Shown in pieces: positions 1-7,781 of a stretch of DNA of 64,000 nt (within the stretch, counting starts at the first letter, position 1; the number at the start of each line of letters is the position of its first letter). The stretch comes from G963667855 sp963667855 (GTDB lineage: Bacteria > Planctomycetota > Phycisphaerae > UBA1845): the NCBI GenBank assembly GCA_963667855.2, contig CAXXKI010000021.1, positions 116,910 to 180,909 on the forward strand. The letters are read 5' to 3'. The notes under the pieces were generated by a model. That model saw only the letters and a list, made by a program, of their open reading frames with translations, ran no database searches and was not told the DNA's origin. A program made the position numbers and the translations under genes.

Positions 1-1
1 T

Positions 2-346
2 ATTCGTAGCGGAATCGACATGTTCGATTGCGTATTACCGACCCGTAACGGCCGGAATGCCTACGCCTTCACCCCAACCAGATCGCTCAAGCTCCGCAAC
101 GCGGGACACGCTCTTTCTCACGCACCAATCGACGAAACCTGCGATTGCTACACTTGTCGTAATTTCACCCTCGGATACATTCGTCACCTGTTCATGGCCA
201 AGGAGATGCTCGGACCAACCCTTGCATCCATACACAACATCCGTTTCTTCCAGAAAATGATGGCCAGAATCAGAGATTTGATTGCCCAGGGCAATCTGGA
301 GAGAATTTACGAAGAATATCCCGTGACAAAAACCACGGCGAAATAG
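2..346 (+). CDS. tgt: Queuine tRNA-ribosyltransferase, C-terminal part (5' end outside window)
   Basis: The frame is open from base 2, so the gene begins before the window. It exchanges guanine 34 of GUN-anticodon tRNAs for a 7-deazaguanine base (queuosine pathway). The visible part carries the GIDMFDCVLPTRNGRN segment of the active-site region and the zinc site CDCYTC with a downstream His in the ASIHN stretch. The last ~114 residues match bacterial Tgt well. yajC follows 67 bases later, the common tgt-yajC-sec arrangement. queA, the next enzyme of the pathway, is far away at 50-51 kb on the other strand. Confidence 0.95.
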   Translation: MRSGIDMFDCVLPTRNGRNAYAFTPTRSLKLRNAGHALSHAPIDETCDCYTCRNFTLGYIRHLFMAKEMLGPTLASIHNIRFFQKMMARIRDLIAQGNLERIYEEYPVTKTTAK

Positions 347-413
347 ACAACCTGCAAAGGCTGCGTTACAACTTGCATTACACTGACTAACTGCTCAAAC
401 AAAGGATGCTGTT

Positions 414-788
414 ATGATTCACCAGATATTCTCTTTCATAGCCCAGGCTGCCAGTCCCGCGGCCACTGCCGCCAATAGCGCCCAGCAGGGAGCTAACCAG
501 GGAGGCGGGCAGACGCTCTTTATCGGCTTCATCGTAATGCTGGCGGTCTTCTACTTCGTACTCATTCGAGGTAACCGCAAGCAGCAGGCCCAGAAACAGA
601 GCCTGCTCGACAACCTGTCCAAAAACGACAAGGTTATGACTATCGGCGGCATCATCGGCTCAGTCGTCAGCGTTCGCGATAATGAAGTGGTTCTTCGAGT
701 CGACGAATCCAATAACACCAAAATGACCTTTTTGAAAAAATCGATCCAGCAGGTCATCACCGACGGTACTCCGGGTGAAACGAAATAA
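414..788 (+). CDS. yajC: Preprotein translocase accessory subunit YajC
   Basis: 124 residues, a normal YajC length. There is an alanine/glutamine-rich N-terminus, one membrane helix (about residues 35-52, FIGFIVMLAVFYFVLI) followed by basic residues, then the small cytoplasmic domain with KVMTIGGIIGSV, the family signature. YajC associates with SecDF-YidC at the Sec translocon in the inner membrane. An AAAGGATG ribosome-binding site lies just upstream of the ATG. It sits between tgt and a deacylase gene; secD is not adjacent here, since the next gene is a YbaK homologue. Confidence 0.95.
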   Translation: MIHQIFSFIAQAASPAATAANSAQQGANQGGGQTLFIGFIVMLAVFYFVLIRGNRKQQAQKQSLLDNLSKNDKVMTIGGIIGSVVSVRDNEVVLRVDESNNTKMTFLKKSIQQVITDGTPGETK

Positions 789-852
789 GTATCGAAGACT
801 CTGTAAAATAATCATGAGTTCCAGATGGCTACCTCTGATCTCTGCCTGATTT

Positions 853-1317
853 ATGTCGGAAACAAACGCGGTAAAATGGCTACGCGCTCAAAATATTCAC
901 TTTGAGCTGCTGGAGTACAACTTCACAAAAGTGGGAGCGGAATCTGCTGCGCAGGCAGTTGGGAAATCCCTGGAAGAAACCTGCAAGACCCTGATAGTGG
1001 AAGCTACGGGCAAGAAATACTGGGCGGCGATCATCCCCGGCGATCAAAGGTTCGACACAAAAAAAATGGCTACCGCAATATCAGCGGCAAAAGCCGACCT
1101 GGCCGACAACACCCAGGCGGAAAAAATCTCCGGATACCAGGTCGGAGGAATCAGCCCCTTCGCCATGCGCAGAAAACTGCCCACTATTATCGAGGAATCC
1201 CTGCTCGCGCTCGATACCATCGTAATAAATGGCGGCAAACGCGGCACGCTGTTGGAAATAAAAACCGAAGATGTCGTTGAACTGCTGCAGGCTCAGCAGG
1301 CCGACATCTGCAAATAA
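853..1317 (+). CDS. ybaK: YbaK/EbsC-family aminoacyl-tRNA deacylase
   Basis: 154 residues, the length of single-domain YbaK editing proteins, which hydrolyse mischarged Cys-tRNA(Pro) and relatives in trans. The conserved lysine is in ETCKTLIVEA (about residue 45). The GYQVGGISPFAMRRKLP segment (about residues 95-111) and the late INGGKRG loop are also typical. Substrate specificity (Cys, Ala or Ser) cannot be decided from sequence alone. The gene stands 64 bases after yajC on the same strand. Confidence 0.88.
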   Translation: MSETNAVKWLRAQNIHFELLEYNFTKVGAESAAQAVGKSLEETCKTLIVEATGKKYWAAIIPGDQRFDTKKMATAISAAKADLADNTQAEKISGYQVGGISPFAMRRKLPTIIEESLLALDTIVINGGKRGTLLEIKTEDVVELLQAQQADICK

Positions 1318-1362
1318 CTATCCCGGATGACACTGTTCGCCGGAACGCATGAGGGAATAACT

Positions 1363-1899
1363 ATGGACGTTTTTGAAGCTATCGCCAAAAGACACAGCTA
1401 TCGTGGACCGTTTGCCGAAACAACAATTCCTCGCGAACACCTGCAGCAGATCGTTCAAGCAGGTTTGCAGGCCCCTTCCGGCAAGAACGCTCAAACCACC
1501 GATTTCGTCATTATCGACGAACCAGATGTCGTAAAGCAAATAAACACCATGCCCGCAGCAAACAAGGCTATTCAACAGGCCCGGGCTTTTGTCGTCTGCA
1601 TAATCGACAAGAACCCCGAAGCGATCTACGAGGGATTCAATTTCCAGGTCGAAGACTGCGCCGCGGCCGTTGAAAACATGCTCCTGGCTATCACCGCTTT
1701 GGGTTATGCCACAGTATGGACCGATGGTTGGCTCAGGGTACAAAACAGAAACGGGCAGATCGGCGAGTTGATCGGATTACCGGAAAACAAAATCGTGCGC
1801 ATCATTCTCCCGCTCGGAACTCCGCAGGAAACCCGGCCCAAAAAGGAAAAAGAACCATTTGAACAACGCGCCTGGTTCAATCGATACGGAAAATCCTGA
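1363..1899 (+). CDS. Nitroreductase-family FMN oxidoreductase
   Basis: 178 residues from the chosen start. The start is the ATG at 1363, preceded by GAGGGA; an upstream in-frame ATG at 1327 lacks a binding site and would add 12 unusual residues. The N-terminal motif AIAKRHSYRGPF and the APSGKNAQTTDF segment are the FMN-binding hallmarks of the family. The C-terminal IVRIILPLGTPQE fits as well. Such proteins use NAD(P)H to reduce nitroaromatics, quinones or flavins; the natural substrate is not evident. It follows ybaK by about 45 bases and may share its transcript. Confidence 0.85.
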   Translation: MDVFEAIAKRHSYRGPFAETTIPREHLQQIVQAGLQAPSGKNAQTTDFVIIDEPDVVKQINTMPAANKAIQQARAFVVCIIDKNPEAIYEGFNFQVEDCAAAVENMLLAITALGYATVWTDGWLRVQNRNGQIGELIGLPENKIVRIILPLGTPQETRPKKEKEPFEQRAWFNRYGKS

Positions 1900-1919
1900 T
1901 CGGCAATAACAATAAACCC

Positions 1920-2591
1920 TCACAATGACTCATCGTGAGACCAGTGCCTCAACGGGCATTCACTACAATCTGCTTTGGTTTTGCAGTGCTTCTTTCCCAC
2001 TTCGACCAGCAGAGCGTGATACTCGTTATACATCTGCACGTCGCCGGGCAGATTGCTCTCAAAAAGATTCTTCACCTGATCGTAGGACGCGCAACCTTCG
2101 ATAAGACCATGCCGCCGAAGAACCCGGTGCGTATACGCATCAACCACAAAGGTAAGCCTCCGCCCCGCATAAAGTAAGATCGCATCCGCCGTTTCCGGAC
2201 CGATCCCCGAAATGGACAACAGCTCCCTTCTGCGATCTTTTAGATTCCCCGACAGTGCCGGCTCCAGATCCCCGTCATACCGCTCGAACAGCCACGATAC
2301 AAACGCCTTCAGCCGTCTGGCTTTGATTCGAAATGTACCGGCCGATCTGATCACCTCCGCCAGCTCATCCACATCTATCCGGTTCAACTCCGAAAACTCC
2401 ATACACTCGTGTTCCCGCATCGAACCGATAGCTTTTTCCACGTTACTCCAGGAGGTGTTCTGAGTAAGAATCGCCCCAATTACGACCTCGTTATCGCTAT
2501 CAGCAGGCCACCAGTGCTGCCGCCCGTAACATGTAAACAGCGATTCATAAAACCGCAACAGGATATGTTTTTTCTCCGCTTTAACCATCAA
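1920..2591 (-). CDS. Endonuclease III-like / MagIII-type DNA glycosylase
   Basis: 223 residues of the HhH-GPD superfamily. The helix-hairpin-helix is at about 125-141 (LLSISGIGPETADAILL) and the catalytic aspartate is D151 in VVDAYTHRV. The lyase lysine of Nth is replaced by Glu in GPETAD, the pattern of monofunctional MagIII-like glycosylases, so 3-methyladenine-type excision is more likely than AP-lyase activity. The C-terminus has three cysteines (203, 209, 212), but the fourth ligand of the Nth [4Fe-4S] loop is absent. It is transcribed opposite to its neighbours and lies convergent to the nitroreductase gene. Confidence 0.85.
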   Translation of the reverse strand: MMVKAEKKHILLRFYESLFTCYGRQHWWPADSDNEVVIGAILTQNTSWSNVEKAIGSMREHECMEFSELNRIDVDELAEVIRSAGTFRIKARRLKAFVSWLFERYDGDLEPALSGNLKDRRRELLSISGIGPETADAILLYAGRRLTFVVDAYTHRVLRRHGLIEGCASYDQVKNLFESNLPGDVQMYNEYHALLVEVGKKHCKTKADCSECPLRHWSHDESL

Positions 2592-2638
2592 TAAATATCA
2601 CTTGCATAACCGGCGAAATTCGCCACCATATCAGGCTG

Positions 2639-3385
2639 ATGACCAAGCGGCGAGATCATTTCGACGAAGAACTGATGACCGAAGATTCTCCGCGCCTGCT
2701 CTGCAGACCACTGGAAGCACTCATATTCCTTATACCACTAATCCTCTTTTATGAAATAGGTTGCATTCTCCTACAGCCTGCGACTTACGGTACCCCCGGT
2801 CAGGAACGAGTGGTTGCCTTTCATCTACTGCAGGTATTTTTCCAGCTATTCGGATCCACCGGAATGTGGATGCCCGGCTTGGCCGTTATCGTCATTCTCA
2901 TCGCCACCCACGTGGTCAGCAAACACCCCTGGCTGGTGCGCAGACGGGCCGTGGGTTTGATGTACCTGGAGTCGGCCGCAGCAGCACTCCCCCTGCTGGT
3001 CTTCAATCACCTCCTTAGAGCCTCGCCCGCACCTTCTATCCCCGACGGGCACGTCCTCACCGACGCTATTCTCGGTGTGGGAGCCGGAGTATACGAGGAA
3101 CTCGTGTTCCGACTGATCCTCATCTCCCTGATCGTCATGGTCGGCACCGACCTGTTGGGTTTACCAAAAACAATTACAACAGCGGCGGCGGTAATCCTCT
3201 CCGCCATCGCCTTTTCCGCACACCACCACCCACCGCTGGGAAGCGAACCTTTCTCCACAACCAAGTTTCTCTTCCGCGCCAGCGCCGGTTTATACCTGGG
3301 AGTCCTTTTCGTGTTCCGCGGATACGGACCTGCCGCGGGCACTCACGCGGCCTACAACCTCATGGTCACCTTGTTATCCCGATAG
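2639..3385 (+). CDS. CPBP-family intramembrane metalloprotease
   Basis: 248 residues with about six to eight hydrophobic segments. The CPBP (Abi/CAAX prenyl protease-like) motifs appear in order: EExxxR as E153-E154-R158 in VYEELVFRL, FxxxH as F192 with H195/H196, and HxxxN as H236-N240 in THAAYN. These form the metal-binding and catalytic site in the membrane. Physiological substrates in planctomycetes are unknown. The ATG lies 47 bases from the divergent glycosylase gene. A second in-frame ATG about 11 codons in cannot be excluded as the start because the upstream binding site is weak. Confidence 0.85.
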   Translation: MTKRRDHFDEELMTEDSPRLLCRPLEALIFLIPLILFYEIGCILLQPATYGTPGQERVVAFHLLQVFFQLFGSTGMWMPGLAVIVILIATHVVSKHPWLVRRRAVGLMYLESAAAALPLLVFNHLLRASPAPSIPDGHVLTDAILGVGAGVYEELVFRLILISLIVMVGTDLLGLPKTITTAAAVILSAIAFSAHHHPPLGSEPFSTTKFLFRASAGLYLGVLFVFRGYGPAAGTHAAYNLMVTLLSR

Positions 3386-3401
3386 TAAATCAATGCGCAA
3401 C

Positions 3402-3441
3402 AAAAAAATTCGGAGCTGCCCAAGAATGAGCTGCTCCGAAT
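3402..3441 (-). terminator. Rho-independent terminator of the small PEP-CTERM gene
   Basis: An 8-9 bp stem (ATTCGGAGC pairing with GCTCCGAAT around a short loop) is followed on the minus strand by seven T. It lies about 50 bases after the stop of the minus-strand PEP-CTERM gene. A GA repeat flanks it on the other side. Confidence 0.7.
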
Positions 3442-3490
3442 CGAGAGAGAGAGAGTATTGAAGAATTCTGTTTCCCGTACGTTTTTTCCC

Positions 3491-3718
3491 TTACGCTTTC
3501 TTAGCCCGCCACAACGCGCCGGTTATGGCTCCTGCAATCAACAGACACATAGTGGGAATCTCTGGCAGGACGGCGATCAAACCGCCGGTGTCCACCTGTT
3601 CCAAGTTTCCACTCCCCTGTACCCCTATCTGACCGGCAACAGCCGGGCTGGCAACGCCCGTGGATACCAATCCAATCATCAACATACCCAGGCCAAACAT
3701 GACTGCAGTTCGTTTCAT
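3491..3718 (-). CDS. Short exported PEP-CTERM-like protein
   Basis: 75 residues from the ATG at 3718, chosen because a GGGGGGAGAG binding site precedes it; longer in-frame starts have none. An N-terminal signal peptide (MKRTAVMFGLGMLMIGL to about residue 28) precedes a very short mature part. The C-terminus is a PEP-CTERM-style sorting tail: LPEIPT, a hydrophobic helix, then basic WRAKKA. In the family this tail is recognised by an exosortase. Almost nothing lies between signal and tail, so it may be a minimal surface peptide. It is monocistronic. Confidence 0.65.
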   Translation of the reverse strand: MKRTAVMFGLGMLMIGLVSTGVASPAVAGQIGVQGSGNLEQVDTGGLIAVLPEIPTMCLLIAGAITGALWRAKKA

Positions 3719-4406
3719 CTCTCTCCCCCCGGTTTTGCGATCAGGAATTACCGGCTTACCGGTTTCTCTCATCTGCCACTCCCCTGACAGTTCCCTTTCG
3801 CTCCCTACACACACTTCTAGGCAGGCGGAACAATGCTAGTCAAGCAGCAAATAAACTATCCCAACGGCGTCCGAAAAAAACACCAAGTATATCTCAATAG
3901 AACCTGCAGTACGTCCTGATATAGGAAAAACTGTACGGATAAAAATCTCTCACCCCGTAATTTAAAAGTCCTAAAACCATGCCAGGTCATGGCACTTTCA
4001 TGTGTATTGAATCAAAAACGCCTATAACAAAACCGTTTGGCCTTTCAATCATCCGGCAAAGTTACCAGCAAACACACGAACACCACGTCTTATATATATG
4101 TGCATCACAGAAGCGATTCCCCAGCCGCCTTGAAACGCTGATCGATTTCCCCTTTGGGGCGATATGTCATCGTTTATCCTTTTCACTGATCACGACCAGA
4201 CTAATCATGTAGCTCACCTCCCAGCAGCGACTATAGCCTGCGACAACCGCAATTGAGCTAATCTCGGAAACCAATGCCCCCACTCAACTCGCATTTCTTG
4301 CCCAAGTTGGAAAACCTGTCACCATATTGTTAACTCGCACCACATAACCACCTCGGAAACTACCCTCTTAAATTGCCCCACTACCGCAACTTAGTGGAAC
4401 GGCATC
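3719..4406. other. Long intergenic region with possible coupled micro-ORFs
   Basis: No conventional gene is seen in about 690 bases. On the minus strand a GGGAGGTGAG site precedes an ATG at 4208 opening a 13-codon frame. Its TGA overlaps the ATG (4170) of a second frame of 21 residues ending at 4105, which has its own AAAGGAT site. Both are too short to judge by composition. Confidence 0.3.
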
Positions 4407-4436
4407 TTGACCAAACCGCCCTGTTAACGGTATACA
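4407..4436 (+). promoter_or_regulatory. Probable sigma-70 promoter of the symporter gene
   Basis: TTGACC at 4407-4412 and TATACA at 4431-4436 are separated by 18 bases and lie about 65 bases upstream of the symporter ATG. Confidence 0.55.
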
Positions 4437-4501
4437 CGTTCCCATAATTATAACTATCCCGACAGGGATTCTGTCACTCGCCTTGGATTAAAGGGGTTAA
4501 C

Positions 4502-6379
4502 ATGCATCTAACTGGTCTGGATTGGGCGGTGGTTCTAGGTTGCGTAATTATTATCTTCGCACCGGCGCTTTTTTTCGCACGCCGCGCCGGCAAGAGCATG
4601 TCAGAATTCTTCACCTCAGGACAATCGGCCCCCTGGTGGCTGATCGGAACCTCAATGGTCGCTACCACCTTCTCCACCGATACGCCCGGTCTGGTGGCCC
4701 AGTTGGTTCGCGAACAAGGGGTGGCCGGAAACTGGTGCTGGTGGGCTTTTCTTCTAACCGGTTTGGCCACCGTGTTCTTCTACGCCCGCTTGTGGCGGCG
4801 ATCCGGCGTTCTAACCGATCTTGAGTTTTACGAAATCCGATATTCGGGCAAGGCGGCCGCCACCGTACGCGGCTTCCGTTCCATTTACCTGGGGTTGGTA
4901 TACAACTGCTTCATAATGGCCACGGTTACCCTGGCCGCCGTAAAAATAGCAGCAGTCCTTTTCGGTATTGAAAAACACCATACCATCATGGTGAGCATCG
5001 TTTTGTGCATCGCCATCTCCACCGTTTCCGGCTTGTGGGGAGTACTGGTCTCCGACCTTATTCAGTTTGGCATAGCCATAGCCGGTTCTTTTGTAGCCAT
5101 GTATTTCGCCCTGAACCACGCCAGCGTCGGCGGTTTGCAAGGCTTGATGGAAAAGATCGATCCCTCAACCCTGGCCATACTACCCGAATTCAAAGAAGGC
5201 AGTTTTGTTAACTGGCCCTTTGCCCTTACCGTCTTGATAATTCCCTTAACCATCCAATGGTGGGCGGTCTGGTATCCCGGCTCGGAACCCGGCGGAGGCA
5301 GCTACATCGCCCAACGAATACTGGCCGCTAAAAACGAAAAACACGCCATGGGAGCAACCCTCTGGTTCAACATCGCCCATTACGCGCTGCGCCCCTGGCC
5401 CTGGATTCTCGTCGCACTATCTTCCATACTCGTATTTCCACAACTGACCGACATTCACGCGGCCTTCCCCAAGGTGGACCCGGAGATTCTGAAAAACGAC
5501 GCAGCCTATTCGGCCATGCTCACCTTTATCCCCTCCGGACTACTCGGACTGGTCGTCGCTTCACTGCTCGCAGCTTTTGTCTCCACCATTTCGACTCACC
5601 TCAACTGGGGAGCCTCCTACCTGGTCAGCGACTTCTACAAGCGTTTCTTACAGCCCAACGCATCCGAACACCATTATGTTATGGTCTCCAGATTCGTAAC
5701 CGCAGGACTTATGTGCGTTGCCGGCGGGTTAGTCTATTGTATCGATTCCGCCCGCGACGGCTTTAACCTGCTCATGAGCATCGGAGCTGGAACCGGATTG
5801 ATCTACCTCCTCCGCTGGTTCTGGTGGCGAATAAACGCCTGGAGCGAAATATCGGCCATGATCGCGTCGTTCTTCGTTTCCATCGCGATTCTGATTCTTA
5901 ATAAACAGTTGGAATTCACCCAACCGTGTGCCGCCTGGGTAAAAGAACTTATCGAGTCGGGCTGGCTGACATCCACCGAAGCGGGACTCAATATCCCTCC
6001 CCATACCGGATTGATAATCACCGTAGCCATCACCACACCCATCTGGATAATTGTCACCTACCTGACCAGACCGGTACCGCGGGAAACGCTGGTTTCATTC
6101 TACAAACTGACCCGACCGGCCGGCCCCGGATGGAGCGAATTGAGAAATACCGAAAACCTGGAATCATCACCGGACAGCCTGGCGCATTCCCTGCTCGCCT
6201 GGGTTCTCGGCTGCCTGGCGATCTATTCCGTACTCTTCGGCGTAGGCAGCCTGATCTTCAACAAGACCACCCAGGGATTCATAATGCTGGTTATCTCAGC
6301 AGCAAGCGCCATCGCCCTGCTGGTGATCACCACACGATCCGGCCGAAGCGAAGTAATGGTTTCCACGAAAGCAAGATAA
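4502..6379 (+). CDS. Sodium:solute symporter (SSS family)
   Basis: 625 residues with about 13-14 membrane helices. The first helix and the AGKSMSEFFTSGQSAPWW segment (about residues 29-46), followed by GTSMVATTFSTDTPG, are the SSS signature region around the first sodium-site helix. Downstream are ASLLAAFVSTISTHLNWGASY, where the Ser-Thr-rich stretch provides sodium ligands in the family, and GAGTGLIYLLRWFWWRINAWSE. It imports an organic solute (sugar, amino acid or similar) coupled to sodium; the substrate is unpredictable. An AAAGGGG site precedes the ATG. It has no operon partner. Confidence 0.9.
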   Translation: MHLTGLDWAVVLGCVIIIFAPALFFARRAGKSMSEFFTSGQSAPWWLIGTSMVATTFSTDTPGLVAQLVREQGVAGNWCWWAFLLTGLATVFFYARLWRRSGVLTDLEFYEIRYSGKAAATVRGFRSIYLGLVYNCFIMATVTLAAVKIAAVLFGIEKHHTIMVSIVLCIAISTVSGLWGVLVSDLIQFGIAIAGSFVAMYFALNHASVGGLQGLMEKIDPSTLAILPEFKEGSFVNWPFALTVLIIPLTIQWWAVWYPGSEPGGGSYIAQRILAAKNEKHAMGATLWFNIAHYALRPWPWILVALSSILVFPQLTDIHAAFPKVDPEILKNDAAYSAMLTFIPSGLLGLVVASLLAAFVSTISTHLNWGASYLVSDFYKRFLQPNASEHHYVMVSRFVTAGLMCVAGGLVYCIDSARDGFNLLMSIGAGTGLIYLLRWFWWRINAWSEISAMIASFFVSIAILILNKQLEFTQPCAAWVKELIESGWLTSTEAGLNIPPHTGLIITVAITTPIWIIVTYLTRPVPRETLVSFYKLTRPAGPGWSELRNTENLESSPDSLAHSLLAWVLGCLAIYSVLFGVGSLIFNKTTQGFIMLVISAASAIALLVITTRSGRSEVMVSTKAR

Positions 6380-6529
6380 ACACAAGGATAAACAACAGCA
6401 ATATCGAGAATTCCTATATCACTGCAAATTGTCACGAAACCGCTCATATTGAGCCATAAACAGACAACCGGCGAAGTGCTTTTTGGGGGGCGGACATCTT
6501 GTCCGCCTGGCCATTCGCAGGCAAATAGC

Positions 6530-6607
6530 TTTTGTAGGTCTGGCCAACAGACCCGACGCGTAAACATATGTATTCCGTAGGGTCGATACCCCAATCTACT
6601 CAGGTAA
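6530..6607. repeat. Family A dispersed palindromic repeat, copy 1
   Basis: The block contains GTAGGTCTGGCCAACAGACC, then CGACGCGTAAACATATGTATTC, split here as CGACGCGTAAAC and ATATGTATTC, then GTAGGGTCGATACCCCAA. The same order recurs at five other intergenic places in the window. Confidence 0.75.
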
Positions 6608-6654
6608 AACCACCTTTCATATACCGAAAGTAATGTAGATGAGTTAACCAAACA

Positions 6655-6930
6655 ATGGCGACTTCAATAAATCGGCTACTCTCGGCAATAATAGGAATAA
6701 TACGTATCGGTTTTGTGATTGAATCCTACGGTCTTAACTCCGATACCGTGTTCTTTTCATTTCGCATAGTCGGAATCTTATGCCTGATATGGTTTGGAGA
6801 TGCTATAGGTCGATACACAGGCTACGTCGGACACCGTATGATTAGTACCGAGACTCCCGGCTGGCTGGTTTGCCTGATGGGCTGGCTGCTGCTTGTCGGC
6901 GTTCCACTCGTCGTAAACGTAATCCGTTAG
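6655..6930 (+). CDS. Small membrane protein, paralogue 1
   Basis: 91 residues with two to three hydrophobic stretches (about 8-20, 32-48, 70-89). It shares LIWFGDAIG, G-G-H, TPGW and MGWLLLVGVP with the next gene, so the two are a tandem duplicate pair. Function is unknown and no named family is recognised. The fixed central IWFGDAIG and the C-terminal TPGW...MGW motifs suggest a conserved fold rather than random hydrophobic sequence. Family A repeats lie on both sides, which could have mediated the duplication. Confidence 0.6.
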   Translation: MATSINRLLSAIIGIIRIGFVIESYGLNSDTVFFSFRIVGILCLIWFGDAIGRYTGYVGHRMISTETPGWLVCLMGWLLLVGVPLVVNVIR

Positions 6931-6948
6931 CTCTGTCAGTTCCTATAG

Positions 6949-7022
6949 CCCTTGCAGGTCGGTCCAACAAACCCGAAGCACGAATATACGCATTCCGTCT
7001 GGCCAATAACCCGACCTGCTTA
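6949..7022. repeat. Family A dispersed palindromic repeat, copy 2
   Basis: GCAGGTCGGTCCAACAAACC, then ACGCATTCCGTCTGGCCAAT and AACCCGACCTGCTT. It is a diverged copy between the two paralogous small membrane protein genes. Confidence 0.7.
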
Positions 7023-7143
7023 TCTGATTATAACAATCCTTCGATTTTCTAATTCCACCCCAGGCGTTTTGCGAATAACATATATTTGATTACCCCTGCA
7101 ACGACCTATATATTAGTGAAAATATTAATATGGAATCTGCCCC

Positions 7144-7425
7144 ATGAACGCTACGCTGATAAACAGATCCCTCTCACTGATAATCGGCACCATCCACATC
7201 GGTTGCGCTGCCAGCCAACATGGCTTTAACCAGGGTTTCCTGTTTTATTCAATAGTCATAATTGCGCTTGTATGCATGATCTGGTTCGGAGACGCAATAG
7301 GAGAATTTTCCGGCTATTTCATCGGCCATAGTGTTGTTAATACCCAAACGCCAGGTTGGATGGTCTGCTTTATGGGCTGGCTCTTCCTTGTGGGTACTCC
7401 CGTAGTCGTTTACCTGATCCAATAA
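7144..7425 (+). CDS. Small membrane protein, paralogue 2
   Basis: 93 residues, a tandem paralogue of the protein ending at 6930. Shared positions include N-terminal INRxLSxIIG, MIWFGDAIG, FIGH, TQTPGWMV and MGWLFLVGTPVVV. Two to three membrane helices are predicted by eye, with the same order of motifs. The conserved acidic residue inside IWFGDAIG, within an otherwise hydrophobic segment, is notable. No family name is recognised. It is preceded by a 210-base gap with a family A repeat and followed by a longer composite copy of the same repeat. Confidence 0.6.
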   Translation: MNATLINRSLSLIIGTIHIGCAASQHGFNQGFLFYSIVIIALVCMIWFGDAIGEFSGYFIGHSVVNTQTPGWMVCFMGWLFLVGTPVVVYLIQ

Positions 7426-7445
7426 AAGACCACGCAACTTTTCTT

Positions 7446-7746
7446 TTGTAGATCGTAGGTCGGGTCAACAGACCACCGCTGTAAACATCTTTTGCATTTA
7501 TAAACCCTTTAAAAAGCGCATGTTAGCCAAGTAGCCTGGGTTTTCGTTATGACCTGATGAATCTAATTTGAGATTTCAAATTTCAGATAGGCAATGCCGA
7601 AACCTTCCCGCATTATCTATAGAGGCGAGAAACTCAGAAAACCGGGAAAAATCCAAAACAACAAAGATGTTTACAGCACTGGTCAACAGACCCGACGGGT
7701 TAAAATATGCGTGCCGTCGGGTCTGTTTACCCGACCTACTTTGGCA
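7446..7746. repeat. Family A composite repeat, copy 3
   Basis: It starts with GTAGGTCGGGTCAACAGACC and ends with GTCGGGTCTGTTTACCCGAC, in inverted orientation. Between them are TTAGCCAAGTAGCCTGGGTT, GAGATTTCAAATTTCAGAT and AACAAAGATGTTTACA. The same internal segments in the same order occur at 25.8 kb and 49.5 kb, so the unit is about 300 bases bounded by inverted ends. Confidence 0.75.
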
Positions 7747-7781
7747 AAACCATCAAGCTATCCGTAACTTCAGGCGCCCAT

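Noticed and set aside
3979..4212. A 77-codon plus-strand frame upstream of the symporter
   Set aside because: No ribosome-binding site, no motif, and biased composition. The opposite strand has better initiation signals.
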